36,427 bases of DNA from JAFGGT01 sp036733165 (GTDB lineage Archaea > Methanobacteriota_B > Thermococci > Methanofastidiosales > NM3), in the NCBI GenBank assembly GCA_036733165.1, contig DAINBB010000014.1, positions 1-36,427 on the forward strand, in the 5' to 3' direction. The notes below the pieces were generated by a model, which was not told the DNA's origin, made no database searches, and worked only from the letters and a program-made list of their open reading frames with translations. This document shows, piece by piece, positions 7,361-14,142 of the stretch (the first letter of the stretch is position 1; every line of letters begins with the position of its first letter). The translations under genes and the position numbers were made by a program.

Positions 7361-9291
7361 TATATCCTAAAGGTCTCGAGATTCTGCGGCGATCTTGTCT
7401 CTATCTTGTTCCTCTGCTGCACCTTGTATATAGAGGACGCGAGGTCTATGCACTTTCCACTCTCACCGTGATTGGTGTATATCCTCTCGGTACCGTTGCT
7501 CACCCTGTTGACGAATCTCATCAGTTGGTTTCTGTCAGAGTGACCTGAGAAACCTTCAATGGTATTGATCTCCATGTTGACCTTGATCGCCTGTGTCCTG
7601 CCGGTCTCGTCCTTCATGGGAATCTCGTTCCAGCCTTTTTGGACGCGTGACCCCATGGACCCCTCAGGTTGGTAACTCACGAATATTATGGAGTTCCTCT
7701 CATCTGGTGCAAAGGCCTTGAAGTATTCAACTGAAGACCCGCCTATAAGCATGCCGGATGTCGCGAGTATTATTGCGGGATCTCCCTCGATGATGTCCTT
7801 CCTCCTATTTGAGTTGGGTACGTTGTCAAAGCATTTCGATAGGAAAGGATTGTGCTCATGGTGGAAGATCTGGTCCCTTAAGGCCTTGGAAAGATATTCG
7901 GGATAAGCCGTGTGTATGGCTGTCGCCTCCCATATCATGCCATCAAGGTAGATGGGCACTTGCGGAAGCGAACCGTTCCTCATCGCCTCCTCGAGCACTA
8001 TCATCATCTCCTGGGCGCGGCCCACGGCCAATACAGGGATAAGGACCTTTCCCTTGCGATTGACCGTCCTCCTGATGGTGTTTAGAAGGGCCCTTTCGGC
8101 ATCATCACGACTTGGTTGTATGTCCTTGGAACCTCCGTACGTGCTCTCAGTTATCAATGTCTCCAAACGTGGGAATCTCACATTGGCGGGTTCCAGCAGC
8201 CTTGTCTTTGCAAACTTTATATCACCGCTGTAGGCAATGTTGTGCAGACCGTTGCCCACATGCAAATGCGTTATGGCAGAGCCGAGGATGTGTCCAGCGT
8301 TGTGGAATGTCAATCTCACATCAGGGGAGATGTCTCTCACCTCCTTGTAGTCCAAGGGTATCGTGTGGGTGATGGCGTCCTTTATTTCCTTAAATGAGTA
8401 GGGGCAGGGTTTGTCCTCCCTCTTGGCTATCTCCACAAAGTCCTTCTGCAATAGCATGGACAAGTCCCTTGTTGGGGGTGTGCAATAGATAGGTCCGTCA
8501 TAGAGCGACCTGTAAAGGTACGGAACGAAACCCGAATGGTCAAGATGGGCATGACTGAGCACTATGGCATCAAGCTCGTTTGATGATAATATATACTTGA
8601 ACTCCGGGCTGGAGAGATATGGATAGGCCTTGGTCGGATCGTCCGATGCGACATTGACGCCGCAGTCCAGAAGTATGTTGCTCTCGTCAGTCTGCAGGAG
8701 GAGGCAGGACCTTCCGACCTCCCTAAAGCCGCCAAGGGCGGTTATCCTGATCCAATCGGAGCGGATGTTCTCTTTCCTGTATATCCTATGTCCGACCGCC
8801 TTCATGATCCTCTTCCTTTCAGCGCTTTCCCTGTGAAGGGTGCTACGGATGCCCTGGACAGACGTGGAGGATATTGGGGGGGTCCTGACGATTCTGGGCG
8901 CCCACCTGACGTTCTTCGTTATCTCCCTAAGCGTTGAACCAGATTTTCCTATCGCAAGTCCGGGTTTCTTCGCCTCTATGATGACCTCCGAGATGCCAGG
9001 GTCAAAATAGATGTCTGTTATCTCCGCATCCCTAGGGACAAGTTCCTTGATCTTCGTGATAGCATCGTCCTCGGACATGATGATAGAGCTATCTGGACGT
9101 ATTACCACCCTCTTTCTCAACTTCTTGGCAAGTTCCTTGATAAGATCCGCATCGCTGACCAACATGGATGGATTTCGTGTATATATGACCACTTCCGGCC
9201 CTTCAAAATCTATATTAGTGATTATTGTGCCGTTAGGTACACTATTTTTGATTTCTTTAGCAATGTTATTCAATATATCTTCTGATGACAA
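7357..9291 (-). CDS. fttA: aCPSF1 / FttA transcription termination ribonuclease (KH-KH, metallo-beta-lactamase, beta-CASP)
   Basis: 644 aa from TTG 9291. The frame is open upstream to another TTG (9321), but no ATG exists at the N-terminus. AGGTGGT lies 3-9 nt before the TTG at 9291, which decides the start; the length matches the family (~635-640 aa). Two N-terminal KH-type segments include GKSG (115-118). The metallo-beta-lactamase core has HAHLDH (247-252); later zinc/beta-CASP elements include ATSGMLIGGSS, SGHSDR and YTNHGE near the C-terminus. This archaeal CPSF73 homologue cuts nascent RNA at U-rich tracts and triggers transcription termination. It lies downstream of the lamin-tail gene, with a 223-nt leader that holds a dyad. 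It overlaps ecfT tail to tail. Confidence 0.96.
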   Translation of the reverse strand: MSSEDILNNIAKEIKNSVPNGTIITNIDFEGPEVVIYTRNPSMLVSDADLIKELAKKLRKRVVIRPDSSIIMSEDDAITKIKELVPRDAEITDIYFDPGISEVIIEAKKPGLAIGKSGSTLREITKNVRWAPRIVRTPPISSTSVQGIRSTLHRESAERKRIMKAVGHRIYRKENIRSDWIRITALGGFREVGRSCLLLQTDESNILLDCGVNVASDDPTKAYPYLSSPEFKYILSSNELDAIVLSHAHLDHSGFVPYLYRSLYDGPIYCTPPTRDLSMLLQKDFVEIAKREDKPCPYSFKEIKDAITHTIPLDYKEVRDISPDVRLTFHNAGHILGSAITHLHVGNGLHNIAYSGDIKFAKTRLLEPANVRFPRLETLITESTYGGSKDIQPSRDDAERALLNTIRRTVNRKGKVLIPVLAVGRAQEMMIVLEEAMRNGSLPQVPIYLDGMIWEATAIHTAYPEYLSKALRDQIFHHEHNPFLSKCFDNVPNSNRRKDIIEGDPAIILATSGMLIGGSSVEYFKAFAPDERNSIIFVSYQPEGSMGSRVQKGWNEIPMKDETGRTQAIKVNMEINTIEGFSGHSDRNQLMRFVNRVSNGTERIYTNHGESGKCIDLASSIYKVQQRNKIETRSPQNLETFRIY

Positions 9292-9388
9292 ATGACCACC
9301 TTTTTGGAAGTCGTTATGCAATGATAGTGTCTAAGAAGCTTTGCAATATCCTACGATTCGACTGTTTCCAATCCGAAAAACATCCAAA

Positions 9389-9408
9389 TTGACACAAACT
9401 TATGTCAA
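9389..9408. promoter_or_regulatory. Dyad in the fttA upstream region
   Basis: TTGACA (9389-9394) and TGTCAA (9403-9408) are perfect inverted repeats around an 8-nt spacer, and further pairs continue inward after one mismatch. It lies ~100 nt before the fttA start. A TATA-like TTTTTATATC on the minus strand (about 9481-9491) would put the dyad inside the 5' leader. Five-base U tracts occur on that strand at 9453-9457 and 9376-9380. It may be an operator or an RNA hairpin; which is unknown. Confidence 0.4.
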
Positions 9409-9494
9409 GTTACTATGGCATAATGTTTTAGGATAATAAGTCGATAGACTTCAAAAACAGCCAATAGATGTTTTTTTATGAGATATAAAAAGCT

Positions 9495-9529
9495 TTCGGT
9501 GGAAAAAAACAGACCTATAATCCACCGAA
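9495..9529 (-). terminator. Inverted repeat with U7 at the end of the lamin-tail gene
   Basis: On the minus strand TTCGGTGG (9529-9522) pairs perfectly with CCACCGAA (9502-9495). The stop codon (9517-9515) and a run of seven T (9509-9503) lie in the 19-nt loop. The U run is the usual archaeal termination signal; the flanking stem is unusual because it encloses the stop codon. Confidence 0.5.
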
Positions 9530-10891
9530 CAAAAGACATTCTATCAGTTTTCGTATAACTTCAAAGTTATCTGCCCTGTACAGCGTGGTGGTGACGATGG
9601 ATGATGTTCCTATGCAAAGTATCGAGCCGTCCCCGGTCAGGGCCGCCACACATGATGCCATGTCAAGGTGATGGTCATCGGCATCAACTACCCTTGAGCT
9701 ATCCTCACAGTAGATGAGGCCATTTCCGTCCACAATGCAAAGGGCGCAGGAATTGGCGATGTTGACCTCCTTCTTTCCATCCAGGTCTATCAATATCCTC
9801 GGATAATAGTTGCTACCGGTGTTGGACTCGTCGTCAATGATCTCCGTATATGTGAAAAGGATCCCCCTTTTGGCTGAAATGTCATTGAGCGCTTCGGCAT
9901 ATATGTATTTGAAGTATTGTCCTGTCAATAGCAGCTTCCCTCCACTTTCAAGATAGTCATCGATATGGCCGAGCTCCTCGTCATCAAAGCGGGACTGGGG
10001 ATTCGTGATTATGAGCAGGTCTATACCCTCAAGGTGTTCTGGTTCGATGGGGCCATCGCTCAGGGTCCTTGTCCCGATGTCCAGCCCATCGAGGAGGCTG
10101 TAGAGCATCTTCGCCTTGCTGTTGTCATAGTACTGGCCCTTGTTGTCACAGAACAGCGCCGACATTGAATGTTCCGTTGTGGCAACCGTTTCCTCCTGGA
10201 CGGGGGAGGCCTTGTCATATGAATCATCCTCCTTTGTCAGTGACGATATCCACTCGTTCCCGAGTCTCCCGTCAAGCATGAGCTCAAATGCGATGATGGG
10301 TATCGTGCTTGTGCCGATGACCTCCTCCTCGTGGCAGCTGTTAATGCACCCTGGGGTGCAATTGTCCCCCGCCCCATTGTCATGAGTTGATATGCTCCAA
10401 TTCCGGCCATGGGAGTTGTCGAGCGATGGATTCCTCAATTCTATGGAACTTCCGCTCTCGGAAGGGAAACCTTTCAATGAATAATCAACGTTGTCTATCA
10501 CATTTCCCTGGGGGTCGACCACCATGATGGTGTCGCCGCCGTTGGCCAGGTACATGCCACTGTATTTATAGTCAACGTTCACTCCGCCGTTGGAGAGGGG
10601 GTCGTCGTTCCTTCCGAACACGAGGTATTCTTTAGACGGTATCGAGATCTCTTCCTGAACGATGAACAGGTCCCCGCCACCGTCCGTGAAGCTCCATCCG
10701 CGCAGTTCGATAAGGGAATCGGTCGGATTATAAAGCTCGAACCATTCCCCTCTGCTGTCCAGGACGCATCCAGGATTGAACATTATCTCATTGATAACGA
10801 GACCGCCAGATTCTGTGCAATCAATCTGTCCGATCGGTAGGGTGGATAGCATGGACAACAATAGCAACGAGATTATCAATGTTCCTTTCAT
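9515..10891 (-). CDS. Secreted lamin-tail-domain protein with C-terminal GldG/GATase-like region
   Basis: 458 aa from ATG 10891. An upstream in-frame TTG (10924) lies next to the TATA box and is rejected. Residues 1-~25 are a signal peptide (MKGTLIISLLLLSML). A lamin-tail domain follows at ~35-165: VINEIMFNP, EWFELYNPTD, LRGWSFTDGGG, EYLVFGRND, SGSSIELRNPSLDN. The C-terminal half (~230-458) has LDGLDIGTRTLSDGP, DLLIITNPQSRFDDEELGHI and LESGGKLLLTGQY, resembling the Rossmann-like region of GldG/IFT52 or DUF4350-type proteins. Lamin-tail domains in prokaryotes occur in extracellular proteins and bind surfaces, DNA or other proteins. The role here is unknown. Confidence 0.8.
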   Translation of the reverse strand: MKGTLIISLLLLSMLSTLPIGQIDCTESGGLVINEIMFNPGCVLDSRGEWFELYNPTDSLIELRGWSFTDGGGDLFIVQEEISIPSKEYLVFGRNDDPLSNGGVNVDYKYSGMYLANGGDTIMVVDPQGNVIDNVDYSLKGFPSESGSSIELRNPSLDNSHGRNWSISTHDNGAGDNCTPGCINSCHEEEVIGTSTIPIIAFELMLDGRLGNEWISSLTKEDDSYDKASPVQEETVATTEHSMSALFCDNKGQYYDNSKAKMLYSLLDGLDIGTRTLSDGPIEPEHLEGIDLLIITNPQSRFDDEELGHIDDYLESGGKLLLTGQYFKYIYAEALNDISAKRGILFTYTEIIDDESNTGSNYYPRILIDLDGKKEVNIANSCALCIVDGNGLIYCEDSSRVVDADDHHLDMASCVAALTGDGSILCIGTSSIVTTTLYRADNFEVIRKLIECLLFGGL

Positions 10892-10913
10892 GAGGGTACG
10901 GTGGTCCAAGGAG

Positions 10914-10921
10914 AATTTATA
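10914..10921 (-). promoter_or_regulatory. TATA box for the lamin-tail gene
   Basis: TATAAATT on the minus strand ends 22 nt before ATG 10891. This spacing predicts a leaderless transcript and shows the gene has its own promoter, separate from the RNA operon upstream. Confidence 0.6.
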
Positions 10922-10939
10922 CAATAGTATTTGGAATGA

Positions 10940-11314
10940 CTATAACAATTGCTCCCCACTGGCCCTTTCATATATCTCGTCCAAAAGAACGGTGAAGGCC
11001 CGTATCTGAGCATCGGTGCTGCTCTCCCTGCTCCCCATATCGGCATCGGCTATCGAGTCCGACAATAACGAAACCATCTCATCCATGGTCAGCAATCGCC
11101 CCCAGGCCTTTGCGATCAAGGCCTCGACATAGTCTCCCCTCTGATGTTTGTCGCTTCTGGGAGGCGCCTTGAACCTCGAATTGTTCAAGGCCTGCATTAG
11201 AACATGATTGGTTACCTTGAAACCGTCATAGAGACCCTTGGAACCAAGATAGGCTGCTGAAAACAGGAAATTTACCAAAACGTCTCCGAACTTCGATAGA
11301 TTAGAGTCGTTCAT
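10940..11314 (-). CDS. RNase III-family protein (catalytic domain only)
   Basis: 124 aa from ATG 11314, whose ATGA overlaps the rpo11 stop; a longer frame running into rpo11 is rejected. Two elements match the RNase III endonuclease fold: LSKFGDVLVNFLFS (D11) and RGDYVEALIAKAWG (D61, E64), equivalent to the acidic residues that bind the catalytic magnesium. There is no double-stranded RNA binding domain, so it is a mini-RNase III-like protein, a type seen as small single-domain genes in euryarchaea. It is the last gene of the dph2-csl4-rpo11 operon, beside an exosome subunit, which supports a role in RNA processing. The substrate is unknown. Confidence 0.72.
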   Translation of the reverse strand: MNDSNLSKFGDVLVNFLFSAAYLGSKGLYDGFKVTNHVLMQALNNSRFKAPPRSDKHQRGDYVEALIAKAWGRLLTMDEMVSLLSDSIADADMGSRESSTDAQIRAFTVLLDEIYERASGEQLL

Positions 11315-11580
11315 AGCGATTTTTTGAATTCCTCGGCATCGGCAAGTATGGACTTGTTGGCGTCCTTCAGTGCCTGCCAAGGGGTCTTCTTCCCATTGGT
11401 CTGGATCTTGAGCAAGGGTCTTGTGTTGTCAAGAAGAGGATGGGGGATCTTGTAGGCCGCGAATGTCACATCCTTGTCCTTCTGCAGGTAGCTTCTCAAA
11501 AGATTAAGATATGTGTGATTCTCCCCATGGAGCCTTATCTCAATCTGGTCTCCACCGTCACTGATGGTCTCAATCTCCAT
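11311..11580 (-). CDS. rpo11: DNA-directed RNA polymerase subunit Rpo11 (L)
   Basis: 89 aa. It has the AC19/Rpo11 fold pattern: EIRLHGENHTYLNLLRSYLQ, then VTFAAYKIPHPLLDNTRP and LKIQTNGKKTPWQALKDA. Rpo11 pairs with Rpo3 to nucleate assembly of RNA polymerase. The start is taken at ATG 11580 because AGGTGG sits 5 nt upstream; a GTG at 11589 is part of that ribosome binding site. The csl4 stop is at 11590, so the genes are 9 nt apart, and the next gene overlaps by 4 nt. Normal length. Confidence 0.93.
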   Translation of the reverse strand: MEIETISDGGDQIEIRLHGENHTYLNLLRSYLQKDKDVTFAAYKIPHPLLDNTRPLLKIQTNGKKTPWQALKDANKSILADAEEFKKSL

Positions 11581-11589
11581 GTCGTCCAC

Positions 11590-12177
11590 CTATATCTTCA
11601 CATTGCCGTAGTCGCTGGCCATGTTCCTTGTCTCTACGCTGCCGCATGCCGGACATTCGAGTTTGGTGCCCTTCTTCACGAGGGTGTGCCTGCACTTGGT
11701 ACAGTACGCCAGCAGCACTCCGAGCTCTGAACCGACGGTCGAGAGCTCGTATGGGGTCTTCCTGGTGTCCCTCATCCTTGCCCTTATTATGTCGCCTATC
11801 CTGAACTCGTTCTGAAGCTTTGTCACATATCTCTTGTTGGCATGTGCGATGTATACCCTTCCCTTTGTGGTGGGTGCCGACAACGCCCTGTTCACGTTTT
11901 CCGTCTTGACCAATAACTCCACCAAGGCCATCTGGGGTCTCACATCGACTATCTCGCATATGACCTCGTCGCCCTCCCTTGGAACAGGGGGGGTATCGGT
12001 CCTTGCATCCACTGAGGCCTTCCTCTTTTCCATGTCAAGATCCACTATGCCGGCCACTGAGGAGTGTATTATCCCCTCTTCTTCATATGCCCCCTCTCCG
12101 GGCATGAACTCCTCGCCTACGCCAAGGACTGCACCAGGTATGACAAAATCACCTGATTTTATTCCTTCATCCTTCAT
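11590..12177 (-). CDS. csl4: Exosome complex RNA-binding subunit Csl4
   Basis: 195 aa. The N-terminal domain starts SGDFVIPGAVLGVGEEFMPG, typical of Csl4. A central S1 domain (~65-140) has REGDEVICEIVDVRPQMALVEL and the later FRIGDIIRARMRDT. A C-terminal zinc ribbon has C159, C162, C175 and C178 (CTKC...CPAC). Csl4 caps the archaeal exosome and recruits substrates and DnaG for 3' to 5' RNA decay and tailing. GGAG lies 8 nt before ATG 12177. Located between dph2 and rpo11, an arrangement that groups RNA decay with transcription. Confidence 0.94.
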   Translation of the reverse strand: MKDEGIKSGDFVIPGAVLGVGEEFMPGEGAYEEEGIIHSSVAGIVDLDMEKRKASVDARTDTPPVPREGDEVICEIVDVRPQMALVELLVKTENVNRALSAPTTKGRVYIAHANKRYVTKLQNEFRIGDIIRARMRDTRKTPYELSTVGSELGVLLAYCTKCRHTLVKKGTKLECPACGSVETRNMASDYGNVKI

Positions 12178-12217
12178 GTTTACATCTCCGCTTTAATAAT
12201 GATAATTGATTGTTCTT

Positions 12218-13201
12218 TTAAATCTTATGTATCTCGTCAAATCTGTAATCAATGTCGTCGAACATCATCATTGCCTCGGGTATCGTCAGTACAGGCTTAT
12301 CGAAATGGATCGCATCATCGATAGCTATCCTTGGACAAGCTGCCACGACAAACGCGTCAAAATCGAAATCTTGGATGATGTGGTTGCTTATCTCCTCTGC
12401 AAAGATAAGAACACAACTCTTTTGATTTAGATTTAAAAGCTTTTTTATCTTCAATGCCTCTTTGTAACGGTATTGGCCCTTCTTCGTCGATATGAGCACC
12501 GCAAAATCCTTCTTGTCCCTTGCCTTGTTGATCATCGCGTACCTCTTCTTGAGTATCTTGTCCCGCTCCGCGGTGACGTTCTCGCAGGTGCCCGTGTACG
12601 GATCGCAGCGCAATACCTCCCTGTCCGTCGACAACGACATCCCGATGGGGTGGAATGTGCCCGTTCCTATATATATGAAGAAGTCCACGTCCAGAGCGTC
12701 CATTGTCTCGAACGAACATCCCAGTACCTGACCGGGAAAAGAGACCCTATCGATGGGTTCACCCAACATCACGGACAGTCCGGCATCCTCCAGCAGGGAC
12801 TTCACCCCACCAAGCTTGTGGACATGCTGTATCGTGGTGGCAAGGCCCACGCGCTTCCCCATGCTCCGGATCTTCTCAATGTTGCCCGAGATGACGGCCG
12901 CGATGTCGATGTCATCCCTGACATGCCAATATATCACAGGTATCCTCGAGGGTCCGACCATGCGCGAATGTCCGAAATGTAAGAGCAGGTCCGCACCGGC
13001 CGATGCAAGGACATCGTCGGATACGTCGCAGGCGCCGTAGGATGGGTCTCCTGAAAATATCACCTCATAACCGTGACTTTTGAAAAACCCTGCTATCTCC
13101 CTGGCCCTCTGCCTCAACCCGGAGGGCAATTGGACTCCCAGGGTGCCGGCATCATGCTTCCCGACCTCGTCAAGAAGGCCATCTAGTTCAAGTGTCAACA
13201 T
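12218..13201 (-). CDS. dph2: Diphthamide biosynthesis enzyme Dph2 (2-(3-amino-3-carboxypropyl)histidine synthase)
   Basis: 327 aa. The enzyme is a non-canonical radical-SAM protein that transfers the 3-amino-3-carboxypropyl group of S-adenosylmethionine to a histidine of elongation factor 2, the first step of diphthamide. The three cluster cysteines are visible, one per domain: GAC (C58), GCS (C162) and AACP (C289). Other family marks are QLPSGLR and GDPSYGACDV near the N-terminus and IGTGTFHPIG. The start at ATG 13201 is supported by a TATA box at leaderless spacing. First gene of the dph2-csl4-rpo11-RNase III operon; a 40-nt gap separates it from csl4. Confidence 0.95.
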   Translation of the reverse strand: MLTLELDGLLDEVGKHDAGTLGVQLPSGLRQRAREIAGFFKSHGYEVIFSGDPSYGACDVSDDVLASAGADLLLHFGHSRMVGPSRIPVIYWHVRDDIDIAAVISGNIEKIRSMGKRVGLATTIQHVHKLGGVKSLLEDAGLSVMLGEPIDRVSFPGQVLGCSFETMDALDVDFFIYIGTGTFHPIGMSLSTDREVLRCDPYTGTCENVTAERDKILKKRYAMINKARDKKDFAVLISTKKGQYRYKEALKIKKLLNLNQKSCVLIFAEEISNHIIQDFDFDAFVVAACPRIAIDDAIHFDKPVLTIPEAMMMFDDIDYRFDEIHKI

Positions 13202-13225
13202 GCCAAGAATAAGTTCAGTTTGAAT

Positions 13226-13236
13226 GATATATAAAT
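13226..13236 (-). promoter_or_regulatory. TATA box for the dph2 operon
   Basis: On the minus strand ATTTATATATC is centred ~30 nt before ATG 13201. It is the likely promoter of the dph2-csl4-rpo11-RNase III operon, with transcription starting within a few bases of the ATG. Confidence 0.6.
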
Positions 13237-13279
13237 GTGTTCTGGACCATCACTTTCCAAAATAGGGATATCAGGTGGA

Positions 13280-13299
13280 TGTGGCCCTTGCGGGCCACA
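13280..13299 (-). terminator. Hairpin after the micro-ORF pair
   Basis: TGTGGCCC and GGGCCACA form a perfect 8-bp stem with a 4-nt loop. It begins 3 nt after the stop codon of the 31-aa ORF. A T4 run follows some 20 nt later on the minus strand. A G+C-rich stem so close to a stop codon is most simply a transcript end or a 3' stabilising element. Confidence 0.6.
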
Positions 13300-13302
13300 C
13301 CC

Positions 13303-13398
13303 TTACAGCACCATTGAGAAGGTCGCCCTTGCATCAAAGGCACTGTCATAGTATGCATTGCATAGATTCTTTGAGAGTTTATTACTGTCACTTGCCAT
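13303..13398 (-). CDS. Micro-ORF 2, 31-aa peptide of unknown function
   Basis: The peptide starts MASDSNKLSK and ends DARATFSMVL. GAGGTGA lies 4 nt before the ATG and overlaps the TGA of micro-ORF 1, so translation of the two is probably coupled. The gene ends 3 nt before a perfect hairpin. There is one cysteine (residue 13), no membrane span and no recognised family. Its C-terminal end (D-A-R-A-T-F-S-M-V-L) resembles that of micro-ORF 1 (D-R-N-T-F-N-V-L-Y), which suggests related peptides; this is a short match and only suggestive. Base composition is ordinary coding-like, unlike the very A+T-rich DNA upstream. Confidence 0.55.
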   Translation of the reverse strand: MASDSNKLSKNLCNAYYDSAFDARATFSMVL

Positions 13399-13407
13399 AT
13401 TCTCACC

Positions 13408-13575
13408 TCAGTAAAGGACGTTGAATGTGTTCCTGTCATTGGTATAGTTGCTCATTTCTGCTGTGAGGGCGTGGCCGTTGTCGGTGAATGCGGCCGCCCC
13501 TGCGTTCTCCTCTTTCATCTTTCTCGCAAATGAGAAACCAAATCCCATCTTTCTTACGGTCTTGAATGCGTTCAT
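13408..13575 (-). CDS. Micro-ORF 1, 55-aa peptide of unknown function
   Basis: The peptide starts MNAFKTVRKMGFGFSFARKM, a basic amphipathic stretch, then an acidic and Ala/Gly-rich middle (KEENAGAAAF), and ends YTNDRNTFNVLY. GTGGTGA lies 6 nt before the ATG. It is followed after 9 nt by micro-ORF 2. I recognise no family. The basic N-terminus and the small-residue segment could fit a leader plus core peptide, a membrane-active peptide or a small regulator; none is shown, and no peptide-modifying enzyme or exporter is adjacent. Confidence 0.55.
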   Translation of the reverse strand: MNAFKTVRKMGFGFSFARKMKEENAGAAAFTDNGHALTAEMSNYTNDRNTFNVLY

Positions 13576-13586
13576 CCTGTTTCACC

Positions 13587-13760
13587 ACATTTAAGTTTTT
13601 ATCTGAAAATAAATAATATTATAGTCTTATTTAAGTTTTTCTTAATTTATTTTGATTAATTTTGCTTAAAAGTTAAAAAATTGATGTATTTTTTTATTTA
13701 TTAAAAAATAATAAAGTTTTTATAATAATTATCAATGTTTTGCATAATTGAAAAACAATG
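13587..13760. other. A+T-rich island upstream of the micro-ORFs
   Basis: By hand count bases 13591-13760 contain 21 G or C in 170 (about 12%), far below the surrounding genes. It lies between the divergent micro-ORF pair and the gene at 13818 and must hold both promoters. It contains a 12-bp direct repeat, an 8-bp A/T-only inverted repeat (13687-13694 with 13703-13710), and several A and T runs that would favour bent or easily melted DNA. No coding region was seen in it. Confidence 0.7.
13589..13640. repeat. Pair of 12-bp direct repeats, 40 bp apart
   Basis: ATTTAAGTTTTT occurs at 13589-13600 and again at 13629-13640, exactly 40 bp apart (about four helical turns, the same face of the DNA). 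The copies flank the region where the promoter of the micro-ORFs should lie, so they could be tandem regulator sites, but in such A+T-rich DNA chance is possible. Confidence 0.45.
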
Positions 13761-13785
13761 CACAGATAAGGAAAGCCAACACCTA

Positions 13786-13796
13786 AATATTATATA
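13786..13796 (+). promoter_or_regulatory. TATA box for the 106-aa gene
   Basis: AATATTATATA ends 21 nt before ATG 13818. The spacing supports 13818 rather than the in-frame ATG at 13809 as the start, as a leaderless gene. Confidence 0.55.
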
Positions 13797-13817
13797 CCAT
13801 TAACAGAGATGGGTCTT

Positions 13818-14138
13818 ATGAACGAGCTCACGCAAAAACAGATCAATGCCATAGACAACGTGGCGTTCAAGCTGGACCAGGAGAACCTAAACGAACTGTT
13901 GAAGATAGTGATCTCCAGACAGCCCAAGGTCGAGCTCAGGACATTGGAGGGGTACAGAATAAGCAAGGATCCGGGGGAGCTTGGAAACTTCTACCTTGAA
14001 GGCGTGGAAGTTGGCAAGTTCGCAGGCCTGTACACAGAGTCGCCATCAAGAATAATCCTCAAGATAGCGGCGAGGATGAAGGGCCAGAGGAAGGAGCGGA
14101 TCATAACCTGGCACCTGATAACAGAAGAGATGGAGTGA
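13818..14138 (+). CDS. Conserved-looking hypothetical protein, 106 aa
   Basis: I do not recognise a family. The protein is soluble: an N-terminal helical half (NELTQKQINAIDNVAFKLDQENLNELLKIV) and a C-terminal mixed half with strands (GYRISKDPGELGNFYLEGVEVGKF; PSRIILKIAARMKGQRKERIITWHLI). There is no cysteine, signal peptide or membrane span. The start at 13818 is preferred over 13809 because of the TATA spacing. The stop is 4 nt from the stop of the opposing ATP-grasp gene. Basic residues in the second half could contact nucleic acid, but this is a guess. Confidence 0.65.
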   Translation: MNELTQKQINAIDNVAFKLDQENLNELLKIVISRQPKVELRTLEGYRISKDPGELGNFYLEGVEVGKFAGLYTESPSRIILKIAARMKGQRKERIITWHLITEEME

Positions 14139-14142
14139 CAGC

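Noticed and set aside
13215..13439. 74-aa minus-strand frame across the micro-ORFs
   Set aside because: It is in another frame from both micro-ORFs, reads through the hairpin and lacks a ribosome binding site; the two shorter ORFs have good ones.
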